Shown here: in pieces, positions 1-12,379 of the stretch
Numbering within the stretch: position 1 is the stretch's first letter
How the letters are laid out: each line of letters begins with the position of its first letter
Source of the DNA: Isoetes taiwanensis
Taxonomy: Eukaryota; Streptophyta; Lycopodiopsida; Isoetales; Isoetaceae
Length of the DNA: 64,000 nucleotides
Direction: 5' to 3'
Assembly (NCBI GenBank): GCA_021234155.1
Contig: JAJEKV010000132.1
Span: forward strand, 744,001-808,000
Notes under the pieces: generated by a model
What the model was told of the DNA's origin: nothing
What the model saw: only the letters and a program-made list of their open reading frames with translations
Databases searched by the model: none
Position numbers and translations under genes: made by a program

Positions 1-238
1 TTATTCCAAGTATCCGAAAAAATAGCCAGGAGCACTTGCTGACTTGTCAATGTCACCTGAAAAAGAGAAAGCAACCAAGACCAAACAGGCTGGAGATGAT
101 CACATAAAAAGAAACAATGCTCAATAGTCTCGTCCCTTTGCTTGCACAGTGGGCAAAATGCTGACACTCGGGGAACGAATCTGTGGACAAGCACATTCGT
201 ACGAGGACATCTGTGGACTTGGCCTTGGGATAAACTAC
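1..238 (-). pseudogene. LINE (non-LTR retrotransposon) C-terminal zf-RVT fragment
   Basis: Read on the minus strand, this stretch gives an open segment with the zinc-binding C-terminus typical of plant LINE reverse transcriptases. It has a Cys-x2-Cys pair (CPLC), then DETIEHCFFLC, where the His and last Cys complete the cluster, followed by VWSW. The segment continues to the left edge, so the end of the element lies outside the window. The RT and endonuclease parts should lie at higher coordinates but are absent: the sequence changes at about 240 into a Ty3/gypsy relic. It is therefore a truncated or interrupted copy. In intact LINEs this domain follows the RT and is thought to bind nucleic acid. 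The family call is firm; activity is excluded by truncation. Confidence 0.75.
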
Positions 239-244
239 TTCATC

Positions 245-900
245 CTAAGGTGTCTAATGGTTGTCTTATGACAACCTCCTCCTTCATTCTTGTTTGGTGA
301 TATCCGAATCTCAAGCGATCTTGGAGAAGAACTTGGCTCCTTGGAGATGGTCTATGAAATCATCTGCTCTAGGCAAGGTATACCTATTTTTGATGGTGTT
401 CTTGTTTGATTGATAATAATCATGCACATCCTCAAGCTTCCATCATTTTTCTTAACAAAGAGGATAGGTGCCCCAACAGAAGAGACACTGGATCTTATGA
501 ACCCTAAGTCCATACGGTTGCTAATTCTTTGATTCCGCCAAATCAAGGGTACTCCTCTTGTATGGCGCCTTACTGGTAGACTTAGTGTTGGGTGCAACTG
601 CAATCTCACACTTGACTCCCTTGTAAGCTGGAAATTCTTGATTTCATCAAGAACAATTTGTGGAACTCCTCTATCAGCCTTGCCACTTGCTTGGGCCTAT
701 TGATTCCAAGTTGAAGACATAAGCTATCTCTCGTCTCCTTATGCATCTAAGTAACTGCTTACTTGGGGCGATCAATCAAACCTTTTTCTAGCACTAGCTA
801 CTCCCCAACAATGAGATTATATCTCCCCATATGTAGCTCTGTACCTATTCCAACTGAGCTACCTGGCAGACCTATATGGAGGTTCTATCTCCTATTGTCC
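245..900 (-). pseudogene. Ty3/gypsy retrotransposon pol relic (reverse transcriptase N-terminal part)
   Basis: Minus-strand translation in shifting frames recovers the linker and start of a gypsy reverse transcriptase. It shows SKAPYKRS (usual family form SKAPYRM), then GFIRSSVSSVGAPILFVKKN, SLRMC, a degraded DYRQLN-like stretch, [24 protein letters not shown] and GYHQTRMKEE. At least two frameshifts and several stops break it. The catalytic YxDD region is not found before the sequence gives way to the LINE relic at about 240. The motif spelling fits the chromovirus-like side of Ty3/gypsy. Cysteine-rich codons at about 1,110-1,330 on the same strand may be gag or protease remains, but I cannot support that firmly. 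No LTRs were recognised. Confidence 0.75.
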
Positions 901-1371
901 GTGTGGCGAATAGCGCACCAGTTGCCATTACAACTAGCTTGGGATTAGAGTTTAGAGTCTTGTCCTTAATCATCTCAAATATTTTAGGAGGCAAAATTAT
1001 GGGTACTACTCGTGTCAATCAGAATAACAATCGGCTGCCTAGTTGCTTGGCCAACTTTGAAAGATGATGTTGTACTGACTCTCTACAGGCTCAAACTCTA
1101 TAGAGCAAATATAAGACACTCACCTTCAATGGGTCACGAGAAGCATCGTCATCTTCTTCCGTCGGCATCTCCCACTCCATTTCCATCATTGTGGCACTTA
1201 TAACAAAGGGATAGTCAGGTTTTGTAGCCGGCCTGGAAGCATCGAAAACAAAGTTTCCCTTATGCACTCTTTCTGCTTTTCTTCTTGGATGAATTCCACG
1301 AATTACCTAATGGTCTCGGAGTAGTTTAGATCCCTTGATTGGTCTTTGAAAATCACCTGCTTTTTGCCTTC

Positions 1372-1428
1372 CTATCTATCGATCCATCCATTCATCCATC
1401 CATCCATCCATCCATCTATCTATCTATA
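1372..1428. repeat. Tetranucleotide microsatellite (CATC/TATC)n
   Basis: A run of about 57 bases alternates CATC and TATC units, with a few ATTC variants near the start. Confidence 0.9.
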
Positions 1429-2040
1429 GCCTCCAATGTAATTGTTCTTTGTTGGCACTGGGCTAACTGGCCTTAGGCTATAAGAAGTCGTATTCTTTCC
1501 CTTGCTATAACCTCCCCACTTCTAAGCTATAATCATTGTTATTTTCTAGATCGTATTACAACATAACCATCATTCATTTAAATTTGGATTATGTCTGTTC
1601 CAAAAGCACGCCACTTTTGCAAATGCCACTTTTGCAAACCCCTTAATTGATGTAGTGTTGTGACGCCTTGTTTTGCTAGAATACAATCTTTTTTCCATAT
1701 TTAGTAGGTATTTTGATTATTACTTTGAATATAGGAAGAAAACTAATGTTTTATTAACATTTGCAGACAACACCAGCTTTATGCACAAAGATTTTTCACA
1801 TCGTATTGAGACAAGAGATTTATTTTTCTTAGAATTTTGGATGCATAGGGAAATAATAATTAGCCTGCTTTTTTGTCTGGTTAGGACCATACTTTGACAA
1901 TGCATGGATAAACAAATGGATACTTGTAACCATTCTAGACCACATAAGTCATATTGAGTTGCTAATTATAGTTGTCAACATGGCCTTTCGAAGCCTACAA
2001 ATAGTAATGAACTTACAAGTAAAACACCATTACTCAAACC

Positions 2041-2088
2041 ATGCCAAGCGTGATCTATGCCAAGCGTGATCTATGCCAAGCGTGATCT
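2041..2088. repeat. 16-bp tandem repeat, three perfect copies
   Basis: ATGCCAAGCGTGATCT is present three times head to tail with no mismatch. The reverse complement of its core (TCACGCTTGGC) recurs at about 2,636, roughly 550 bases away, so the two sites form a distant inverted pair. Confidence 0.9.
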
Positions 2089-3040
2089 AATATCAAATGG
2101 CATCATCGCACCAATTAAATAGATAATCCATTCTACTCACTTTAACTAGTATTCAAAAATTTTCAATGAAGTCGGTAAGCCCCTTAGCTTTGTTGATATT
2201 TACAAAGATGTTCATGGAGAAAAACCTGGAAGACAAAAAATACATAATCTAGGAGCACGGATGAGTAATGTGAAATATGCAAGGATTGACAACATGAAAA
2301 GTAAACGTGCACTTTACTCACATATTAGATAGTGACCTTACAACTCCATCGAAGAGGTCTAGTGAAGAGACCTTAACTCTATAGATCGCAACAAAGGCTG
2401 ATCACTCGGCTAAACGGCGAAGGTTGATCGAGGTTTGATTTGGGCTAAACGGCAGAGCACCATGAAAATTGAATCAGAATTAGGAGAGTGCAAGGATTAC
2501 AGAACAAGCACATACTGAAAATAAATAGGGGCTAAAATTGACTTAGGCTTTTTGAGATAGAGAGCAACCACATTATCAAATGCTAGCAACCACATTATCA
2601 GCCACATTATCCTTAACTTTTTTTTGTTGCAATTCACGCTTGGCGTGTATTAGATTCCCTTGTGCTTGAGAAACTGCTAAAAAACTCTTGTTTATAAAAG
2701 CTTTTCATTATCTTTCAAGTTAGAGGACGACACATGGAGGCATATAATACAGTTCGGAAAGAAATTTCAAAGCAAGGTTCTAATAAGTTAAAGGGCATAT
2801 TTAATGGATTGCTAGCAAAACATATCACATCTTCAAAATGCCCAAGACAATTCTTATAAATAATAGTTGTACCTCTGATACAATTTAACCAAGCATGTCG
2901 TTGGTTTTACCCTGGCTGCTCAAAATACCCTCGGTGCCCTCGGTAGGAATTCTTGTCGCAGTAGAAATACTTTGTTCATTGACACAAAGAGCCTTGGCGA
3001 AGATTTTGTGTTGAGAAGAACCTATAAACTGCCGCAGGTG

Positions 3041-3125
3041 GCTTTGGAGATGGCTTTAAAGATGGCACAGTTGGCTTTGGAGATGGCGCATATGGCTTTG
3101 AAGATCGCATATAGCTTTGGAGACG
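3041..3125. repeat. Degenerate short tandem repeat
   Basis: The phrase GGCTTTGGAGATGGC recurs four to five times with variation over about 85 bases. Read on the minus strand it encodes a Pro-Ser-Pro-Lys-Pro-like run, which could be a remnant of a proline-rich coding repeat. No complete gene surrounds it. Confidence 0.6.
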
Positions 3126-4052
3126 ACAGTCTGAATCGCCATCGGGGCGCCAACCAAGCTTCAAACCTCCAAAAATGGTGAAGCTCTAAACCACTACTCT
3201 GAGATTGGACAGGCCTTGGGCTTGCGGATTGGAAGCTCTGCCAAAATGGATGCCAACAGCATGACCCAAGTGGTTGCATATTTTTGTATCAGAACAAGAG
3301 ATTTGCGGCTCCCTCTGCTGCAACTATGGGGTCTCATCATTTCCAACTTATCTTTATGCATTCTACTCGTTTGTCGCAAAGCAGCTTGGTATCAACAGGG
3401 TTGTGTCTTCACCAGAAATGCGGCTTGGGCATAACTCGAATACCATTTGTCCCATATTTTTTCTGTCCAGGGCTTCTTCTTACTTCAGGTAACATTCTAG
3501 ATTTCGGTGCATCTTTCAACATCGATCCATTTATCATGCTCTTTTTAATTGAATGATCCATATATCATGTTCATTCAGATGATCTTTTGCATGATGAATC
3601 CAAGGAGCACAGCTGCAATATGAAAAGATGAAAGGGGAAGCCATGGATCCACCAAGAAGATGCAGTAGGAAGCACAGAAAAGAAACACAAAATGGGCCCA
3701 CATGCATTTTAGATCTAAATTTTTAAATAAGCAAGCATAAAATATGAAGCAAACCCGGCAGAATCGCCCACCTGCTGCGCGAAAGGATGAAAAGAAAAAC
3801 TATGGATCGATCAAGAAGGTGTAAGAGGAAGCACAAAGAGAAGCAGAAAATGGGTTTAACAGGGATCGACCAAGAACTTGCAAGAGGAAGCACAAAGAGG
3901 AAAATTCAAATTTAGGATTCAAAGTAGGAATGAATAGATATTGACTCCAGCTTCCCATTTGAAAAAATTTGAAAGATCTCCGTAAAAATGGTAAGTTTGT
4001 TCCTTTTTTTATACACAAAGATTTTTATTGGGGTCACGCCAGACGTGTCTAT

Positions 4053-4172
4053 TCTGGCTTGTTTTTTTTACCTATTTTCAAGTTGATATCTTTCTTAGAA
4101 AAAACTCATTTTCTAGCTTGCCTTTTTTATCTATTTTCAAGTTGATATCTTTCTTAGAAAAAACTCATTTTT
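4053..4172. repeat. Tandem duplication of about 60 bp
   Basis: Two adjacent copies share a perfect 3' part (TATTTTCAAGTTGATATC continuing to AAAAAACTCATTTT) and a slightly diverged 5' part. Confidence 0.9.
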
Positions 4173-4659
4173 GAGGTAACGTTATCTTGAGACCATGTTT
4201 GATACGATACACATGCTTCAAACAAAGAGGTTTAAACTTTGCAATGCAATTTTAGAAAACATGGCAACATGGCTTGTGCTTTCTTTCTTTTTTTCTTAGC
4301 TTACTCTTCTTAGCAACCCACTTTTCATTGTTACTCATTTCATATGTCATTTAAAAATTCAATACTTGTTTTGTGTGCCTATAGTTTTGATGGAAATTAC
4401 GTGCAAGGAGTTCAATTTTGGACTACAAGGAACTATCTAGGAAGGTTGTTTGGTGGAGAAACATTGTAATCTTACAAAATGTAATGGACTTTCTTTTTTC
4501 ATAATTCTATAAAACATGTTTTTAATGTAATCATGTTGTGCTGTTATAAAAAAAAATCACATTCTCGATGCAAATTTACTAACCCGGGAAGAAGTTGCAG
4601 TGCCAAAATGGTCCAAAATTCTGGCATAAATCCAATTTAAATGAATAATGGTTACATGC

Positions 4660-4823
4660 TAGAAAATGCATTATTCCTAGTAGAAAGCAATGCATATGGC
4701 TTTGTTTTGCCCACATCTAATTGTTGAAGATAGTCACTTCAGATAGAAAATGCATTATTCCTAGTAGAAAGCAATGCCTTCATTTTGCCCACACCTAATT
4801 GTTGAAGATAGTCACTTTAGAAA
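4660..4823. repeat. Tandem duplication of about 82 bp
   Basis: Two copies both start TAGAAAATGCATTATTCC and both end with TTGTTGAAGATAGTCACTT. They differ by small deletions, such as loss of ATATGGCTTTG in copy 2. The pair ends about 260 bases upstream of the P450 start codon. Confidence 0.9.
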
Positions 4824-5085
4824 ACGCAGTATTCACCAGTATTCACAGGGAAGTGGTTTGTTGAGACATTTGTCAATAGGCGCAATTTACGTATGCTAAG
4901 GTGACACAACCTAGGGTTATTGCCAAGTGTAGAGAGGTGAAAAAACCAATCACGTTGGGGGGTTTGGATTTACTTGGGGATAGAAAGGAAGGGAGGTGAA
5001 AGTTAGTTGTTAGGTTTTGGAAGTATTGGGAGGACCCGAGTTGAAATCCCCCAAAAAAAAAGGCCACCGATAAGGCCATTGTTTT

Positions 5086-6212
5086 ATGGGGAACTATTCG
5101 TCTTCAAATGCACTGGAACAAGCAAGCTGGGCGACCGGGCTTACATGGCTCGATGCAGCTGCAATACTTGCGGCCTTTTTAGCCTGCCATTTTCTGCGTT
5201 ATAGATCTGCTGCAGGTCCCACAGTATGGCCAATTGTAGGCATGCTGCCTCAGATTTCTGCCAATTTCAAACATGCTTACGATTGGGTTACTCTGGAGCT
5301 CCAGAAGTCCGGCGGTACCTTCGTTTTTGTAGTCCCTGCTCTGCCCAGCCTCTCAGTCGCCATTACCTCTGATCCTTCTAATGTCGAGTATATCCTTAAG
5401 ACCAATTTCGCTAATTTTCCTAAAGGCGTCAAATTCCGAGCGGTTTTCCATGACCTCCTTGGATCTGGAATTTTTAATTCCGATGGCCCCCCTTGGCAGC
5501 ACCACCGCCGGATTTCTAGCTTGGACTTGCACTCTCGAGCTTTTAAGGACATGTCTTTTCGTTGTGTGCAGAACTTGGTCCATTCTAGACTCTTGCCTCT
5601 GCTCCGATCCGTCGCTGCAGCAGAACGGAGTATTGATTTCCAGGACGTCATGCTGAGGTTTACGTTTGATAGTATCTGCATGCTTGCTTTGGGCGTTGAT
5701 GTGGGTTGTTTGTCTGTCGATCTGCCACAAATTCCGTTTGCAACAGCGTTTGATTTGGCTACAGAGTGCACGTTCATGAGATTCATGGCGCCAGAGTTCC
5801 TGTGGAAAATTCACCGCTTCTTCAACATCAAAAAGGAAAAAAAACTGAGAGATGCATTAGCAGTGGTTAACAATTTCGCCCAAGATGCGATCTGCAAAAG
5901 AAAAAGGGAATTAAGCCAGGGTTTGAACGCTGAAAGAGGAGATCTGTTATCGTGTTTGCTTCAGTCTGACACCTGCAAGATGTACTCTGACACATTCTTG
6001 CGTGATTTTGCCATTAATTTTATTTTAGCTGGCAGGGATACCACCTCTGTGGCCCTAACGTGGTTCATGTGGTTGCTAGCCCAGCATGCACACGTTGAAA
6101 GTGCCATATTTGATGAAGTCTCACATGTTGTCTCCATTAACAAAAATTGCAATACCCATGATCTCTTTAGCATCCACCAGCTTAAGGACATGCATTACCT
6201 TCATGCTGCTCT
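5086..6212 (+). CDS. Cytochrome P450, CYP86 clan (CYP86B-like), partial: cut by assembly gap
   Basis: Land-plant CYP86-clan enzymes are ER-bound mono-oxygenases that mostly omega-hydroxylate fatty acids for cutin and suberin. About 375 codons are present. There is an N-terminal hydrophobic anchor (residues ~23-37), a hinge with WPIVGMLP (~48-55), the C-helix WxxxR as WQHHR (137-141), and the I-helix oxygen-binding AGRDTT (315-320). The stretch around IPFATAFDLATE and WKIHRFFNIKKEKKL resembles CYP86B. An in-frame TAA at 5,071 precedes the ATG, so 5,086 is the first possible Met. The reading frame is intact. It ends at MHYLHAA, just before the expected ExxR helix, where 13 Ns begin. The ExxR, PERF and Cys haem-ligand parts were not found beyond the gap or by eye in the next 2 kb. 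The substrate is inferred from the family only. Confidence 0.9.
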
Positions 6213-6225
6213 NNNNNNNNNNNNN
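6213..6225. other. Assembly gap (13 N)
   Basis: Thirteen undetermined bases interrupt the P450 reading frame. Sequence on the far side does not continue the P450, so the gap is either wrongly sized or a misjoin, or it hides an intron donor or breakpoint. Confidence 0.98.
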
Positions 6226-9200
6226 ATAGTTGAACGATGTAGTTTTTGCACCAAAATGCACTTCAAAATGCACTTGCACCATTTCAGTAATTTGAAGGCC
6301 TTAGATTGTCTTCGCAAGTCTTTATATCGACATGTCCACTAAATGACCATTTGCGTGAAACAAAACGTGAAAGAAAAAAATCTAATGGGAGTCTATAAAT
6401 TAAAAAATATCAGCGAAGTCTTAAAAGTGATGTTTTGCCCAATTTGAAAGTATTGAATTTCGATGGTTGGGCATTGTTGTTTTCACATTTCTCCGTAATA
6501 AGTGATGTATCTTAAAATGCATTTGCATTTATTTGCATTTGCATTTGCATTTGTTGCATTTGCATTTCTAGCTATAAATTGCTAGAGTCTAAACATAGAT
6601 TTATTCGAAGAGAGTAAATTTTCGAGTTGAATTAATGCAGCAAACAATACTGAATAGTTAATATTGCAGACACAATGAAAAAAGGGAATGCAAAAACAAC
6701 ACATGTACCTTCACACACACATGTAGGGGCAGGCAAAACGAACATACTCATTGCAAAGTAATTGATGACGTGAGCAATCATCCGGTGTTCGAAGTTTTGC
6801 AATTCATAATCCTAAACCGGAGTAGAAGTCAAGGCGGTGCAAAATCTCATTGATATTGACTTCTTCCTTCCCCGTGAACATGGTTTCAAATTCTTTATAT
6901 TTCAAGAGATACATAAATCTAAAAGATCTCTAACTCTGCTATTTTCTCATTACATTAAATATGCATGAAAAGTTTTGCTCCATCCATGAAGGACTTGTCT
7001 AGAATGTTTCAAGATTTACACACTTGGAAACTTAAAGATAATTTACAACTAGTCTATCCGCGACCGTGACTAGCTAAAAGGATTTCTAAGTGCATAAGCC
7101 TCGAATGCCATCTAAAAACTCTTTGCATATACTTCAAATCTTGGGGAAGGTGGGTGCATCTATTTTACGCTAAAGATAATGCCATTGAAAATTCTCGCGA
7201 TTTCTCATCTTCACAAGCGTTAGTAAAGTTAGCCCAAGTACGTTTTTTGGGCATGATTTACAATGAAGATGCCTAATCCACCAATTTGAGTGACAATAGA
7301 AACTACCGGAGTAACAAATATAACGACTTTAGCAATCATATCAGGTAGCTCTCCATTTGACCGAGAATATACACCTGTGAAAGCAATATACCCAATAAGA
7401 CCCAAAGATCTCCTAGTATAATCTCGAGCGGATCAAATTACAAACATATGAAATGCTTGCCTTTGAAATGGCAAGCCCAACCCTCGTTGATGCATCAATC
7501 TTTGCATCTTTTGAAGCATTCTGGCGCAAAGCTAATCTCCTTGTCAGCGCATACATTGCATATAGTGTAGTCATTATTGCTTCCAAATGGTCATTTTCGT
7601 AATTATGTTGCCACTATATCACGGACTTTTGCATGTTCCTTTAACCGTAAACTTGAAGCTTCAAAGGGTCGCGAAAACCCACAAGTAATTAGCAAATAAT
7701 ATAGAAAACAATAGCATGATCATTTGTTCTTGATCTCAAAGACATCTTCATACTTGCTACTCCAAGCTACAACATATTCTAAATAATATATCGACATAGT
7801 TTTATGCATTGGGCATGCTCCACGGACTCATTTCATCTAGCATATTAGCTTACTTATCTTTGTCACATAATAGTTGCCTTTAACCGCTTTTTTCATAATC
7901 GCACTTATTTTACGTACATAGAATGGAGAGTAATAGCGATCCAACCGATACCACTACATGATTTCTTCTATTCCATTGTATGATTTTGCGGATCTTTGAA
8001 AGCCAGGTCTATTACATGTTTTGAAGCCAAATCTCATCCAACAAACTTCAAACCGAAGTTTCTTGCCTTGCTTTTAGCCAATTTTGTATGATATTTCATC
8101 CAATGGGTATCATGTCACTTAAAAAAGCTAGATCGATTAGATCTTATCACTAGAAAGTGCAATGAGCACCGCTTCCACCTGCATCTCTTGCTCATCATTA
8201 ATATTATTTATTATTCATTTTAAGCCCTATATATTAAGTAATTTGTTTCAAACATAAGCATTTTGTATTCCATTTGCTTTTTTACTCACACTAGTATGCT
8301 TTATGTGATTGATGTGTTCATGCATTTTAGCTGTGCATCTTCTTAAATTGCAATGTAAAATGCATACATCTTTGCATTCTTTAACCCCATAATACTTTTT
8401 TAGTTGTACAAACTGCTTAGATGTGAATGTTACAAGAAATTTATCATGGGCCCTTTACTTCACGAACAACATTCCCAACTTGCTGCAAAAAACGTTTTCT
8501 GTAAAGTCGAATAGTTCTCCAATTCTAAGACTTTGTTGAAAAATGGTGTTGTGATGCGCCATATTACCTTTGCTTTCTTGCATTTTGGAGCTGATTTCTA
8601 AGTGAAAGCAGGAAGACAATAATGCTTTCGTTTTCTTTTGTATTAATAGAATTTAACCATAGGCTCTTGCTTTTAAGATTGTCGATGGAAATGCATCAAC
8701 TTATTGCGCTAAATATAAAGCTCAAGGCCAAAGATTCTTTTTCCGGAAGGAAAAATAAGGAGAGAAAAAAGTCCAGAGAAAATAGAAGGATAGGATTGTG
8801 GCAGAGATCGAGTTCCGGATGCAGCCGCATGTCCCTACACTATGGCAGACGCGTGTTCTAATAATGATCTTCAGGATCCAAGATCGGAAAGCTTCATTTA
8901 TTCTCAATGCTAGTGCTGGCAGTAACTAACTAGGCTTCATCTTTCCGCTGGTGGTCGGACTGCAGAAACTAGGGCCTTCACCTTCCGGCACGCATCAAAG
9001 TCTTTTTACAGTTTTCGGACAAGACCGGAAAAAGCAAAAGCAGATTTTAGGTTTTAGGAGAAGGGGCAACATGGCCGGAGCTTCAATCCGCCCAACCACG
9101 GGGAGCCTTCACATCGTCATTAACTGCAGGGTTTAATAACTGCAGGCTTTTGTGCTGTTTGTTAGAATTAATGGCATATGTTAATGCCATATTCCGGATG

Positions 9201-9590
9201 GACTATTATAACACGAAACACTTGGTGCAATGTTAAAAGCCACGTATTGCAGTTAAACACTTGGCGTTTTACAGTGGCAGCAAGACAAGGAGCTTGGCTG
9301 ATCTGGTTTTAGATCGATACTAGCAGGGCACTGCAGCAGACAGGAGCAGAGCTTGTGTTCTATCAGGATCAGGCGGATTATATCTGTAGTCGGACTTGTG
9401 CATCTGTGGGTATTTTTGGGTGCTTGGAATACAGTGAGCATCGTGGCAGACTTAAAGCTGGAATCTGTGTAGGAGCCTGTGTAGGAGCTGCAAGAAGAAT
9501 CGACTTGCCCTTGAAGCTGCCAAATTCATCTGTATGGTGTTTACAAGCTGCGGCTGATTCTATCTAAGAAGAAGTGTAATCTGTGAAGGA
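6226..9590. other. Long AT-rich stretch without a recognised gene
   Basis: No open frame longer than about 80 codons is present and none carries a known motif. The only clear structure is a (TTTGCA)n microsatellite at 6,518-6,567. From about 8,600 the sequence is less AT-rich and reads like old exon or untranslated sequence, but nothing is recognisable. Confidence 0.6.
6518..6567. repeat. Hexanucleotide microsatellite (TTTGCA)n
   Basis: About eight ATTTGC units occur with small interruptions. Confidence 0.9.
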
Positions 9591-9608
9591 GACAGAGTAT
9601 TGGTATTC

Positions 9609-9625
9609 TTGGGTTCGATTCCCAG
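9609..9625 (+). other. tRNA T-arm-like (B-box) motif
   Basis: GGGTTCGATTCCC forms a perfect T-stem and loop matching the pol III B box. No A box, anticodon arm or acceptor stem lies in the 80 bases before it, so this is not a tRNA gene. It may be a SINE remnant or chance. Confidence 0.3.
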
Positions 9626-9931
9626 GCTCTGAAATTGAACACTGTTGAGAGTGAGACAGCTGTATTTGGTGAAGAGGTCAATTCCAAAAACGTGGGCAAG
9701 ATGCCTTCTCAGAACCATGATTCATGTGTATATGTAAGAACGTGGATTCATCCCTGATTTTGTCAGAACAATGATTCATCCCAGATTCTGTCAGATATAT
9801 TAGATTGGCCTCTTTCTCTTGGCGCTGGCACCATAATCTGATGCACGTGAAAAAAATTTGTAGTGTTCCAGATGTTGCCTGGATTTAGGAAGATTTTTTT
9901 TTATGGATCAATTCACGCTGTGGATCTCTGG

Positions 9932-10010
9932 GTATAAATAGGTTTAGAACACCCAGGTTTTTCAATTCTGCTAAGACTCGCTAAGACTGCAGGCAAACTT
10001 CATATAAGGT
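9932..10010 (+). promoter_or_regulatory. TATA-box-like site with possible leader exon
   Basis: GTATAAATAGG at 9,932-9,942 is a good plant TATA box. About 75 bases later CATATAAG|GTATGC reads as a 5' splice donor, so a short non-coding leader exon is possible. No coding exon was found downstream, which leaves this speculative. Confidence 0.25.
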
Positions 10011-12370
10011 ATGCCCCCTATTTTCGAATTTGTTTTCGAATCCCCTGCTTTTCTTTGATTTCACGCAGTAGCATCAGATAATCACAAAATTGCTGTCTAT
10101 AATAGAGTCACGAATATCTTTATCTGCTATATTATGCTATAAGTGAGATTAATCACGGAATTAACTCTAGAATATACTCACCTTTATCTTTTTCTGCTAT
10201 ATGTGAAAAATTTGTTGTCTTTAACGCTCTGCGCTGACCTCCCCATAGAAGCTCCCAGATGGCTGGCCGAAATATGCAAATCTATGCTCGTCTGGATGGG
10301 AAAATAAGACGGGCCATTTGTTGGAGGTGTAAAGTAGTTGTTAAACAGTTGTAAAACGACAGCATCCCATTGCTCCAGAAACTGATACTTTGTCGCCCAG
10401 ATTGAGCCCCATTGATAGATCCTGTAAGTAAAGACAATGGTCTTCGTCACGGGGAGACAAAGCGTTTATTTATTTTTTTATTTCCCCATTTGTTACTTTG
10501 TAGCTACTTTGTCGTTTGCCAATTTTTTATAAGGGTGAAAGCATGGCCTTGATATGCCTCCGAAATCAAAACGGTCAAAATAATATTGACCTCATTGAAT
10601 GATCGAAATAAGGAACTAATAAGATATTCACCACTTTGCCTTTTTATGCATTTATTCCTAAGAGTATATGTGTTAGATGTGAAGCTAACGATAGTATGGT
10701 AGTCAAATCTTATAATTGTAAATTTTGGCCTATGCAAAGGTAGTAGTACTCAATTGTTTATAGCATTCAACGTATAAATATCAATGTGAATAAAGTAGTT
10801 GCATAAGCCATTTTTCAGGAGAACCTCCTATATTATGCCCTTAAAGGAATACTTTGTGCATGATCATAACAACATACCTTAGATTGTGTTAAAATGGTTG
10901 ACCTCAATATAAGAAGGAAGAAAGAGATACATGCAAATCTATCCTTGCCGAAATTTTTGCACATGGGCATAATCTATGCTCTTCGTCCACACACGCTCAT
11001 GACTCTGCTTTCCCTACCCTTAAGTGAAGGATAAAACATGGGGAAATTTTATATTGGATAGAGATGTTGCAAATGCTTTTGAAAGCACGATGGACAAATG
11101 TTTTCCATATATTCCATACATATATTCTCATCTTCCATTTGGTGAAGTTTCAACTGTTTATGCAATTTGCACATTATATATGTATGTGTAAATGTAAGTA
11201 ATAAATATATGTAAGTTTTTGTCGTGGTATTTGTTTCGTATGAATTGTTGATTGTTTCATTTAAGTTATTACTCATTGTGGTTTAAGCCGTATGCATTGA
11301 CTTAAATCGCTTGGTGTGTGCATCGGTTTATAAAAAAAATAAGTAGGTATTTTTTGTATTGCTACATAGCCACAAGAGACTATATTGCAATTTAGTTTAT
11401 TGTCTCAATGCCTCTCGGAAAGATTGGTTATCAAGAATAAGTGAGGAAGATAGAAAAAAAATCCGAGAGAAAGACAATGAATTGAAGAGACAATGGTTTT
11501 GCGAATCTAAGTGAGGACTCTAGAAACAAAATGCGTGAAAAGATAGAGAGAGGAAAAGAGCAAGGAGACGTGAGAGATTAGTAGATGTTGCAAGGAAACA
11601 TCAACGAGCTCATTTTGACCAAACAACCCAGACACAAATAGTTTACATATTCCGCAACCACTAATATAATGATATTCTTAGTTCCACAATGCAATCGAAG
11701 ATAGAGTTGAGAGCCTCGTGAGCAACGAAGCTCTAACACACCGGCATGCATGCGCCATCGACGATGGGGTTGGCAATAAATAAACTTGCGCGATGTGCAC
11801 ATGGAATAAGAGATGCACATATTGTCAAAATCTTTGCCGCTCAACATTGAGCGTAATGGGTTTTGTTGTAATAACTAAGATGGCTACTTCCATCGTTACC
11901 GCCTTTGCCTACAATATTAGAGAATTTTGTACAACACACCCGGTTTCACGCGTAATGTAAGAATAAACAAGTTGTTCTGTTTCAATTGTACTTGGAGTTG
12001 ATGGCGCCTTTGTGAACTTAGATTTTCCTTCTTCTTTTTACAATCACGGGTCACACATATCGCACTACTCCCTACAAATGCGGATATCGGAAATCCTATA
12101 CATTGGTATGTCTCACGATGAGTCGCAGGCGTTACATACATGCACGTAATCAAAGAGTGCCATTCCATTGGATTGCATGCTTGGTTCGACTCTTAACCAA
12201 TTAAAACCCATTCATACGCATACACCTTCGAACTATGGGAACTATGGATATGCCATCGGCATACACAACAATAGAAGGGCATTGCGATCAATGAAATTGC
12301 ATCGATTGCAGAGGTCAACAATAAAATAGACATTAGGCCTGCCATTTGGATTCGGGTTAGGAACTAAGGG
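10011..12370. other. Stretch without a recognised gene upstream of the Helitron Rep relic
   Basis: Short open frames occur on both strands, the largest about 89 codons, and none is recognised. The part from about 12,060 may be the eroded N-terminal coding region of the Helitron protein described next, because fragments such as INEIASIAEVNNK appear on the plus strand. Confidence 0.5.
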
Positions 12371-12379
12371 GAACCGACC

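Larger units (their letters stand above)
1430..4860. other. Non-coding stretch with local tandem duplications
   Basis: No gene is recognised. The longest open frames are short, overlap on both strands and show no known motif. Local structure comprises three 16-base repeats at 2,041, a degenerate GATGGCTTTG-type repeat at 3,041-3,125, and two tandem duplications at 4,053 and 4,660. An open segment around 3,220-3,490 (plus) could be a decayed exon, but I do not recognise it. Confidence 0.6.

Noticed and set aside
5277-5814. Minus-strand open frames of 153-169 codons opposite the P450
   Set aside because: They are shadows of the P450 coding frame with no motif of their own. The plus strand carries all P450 landmarks.
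9609-9625. tRNA gene
   Set aside because: Only the T arm is present; no A box, anticodon arm or acceptor stem could be drawn. The same holds for 24,190-24,206.
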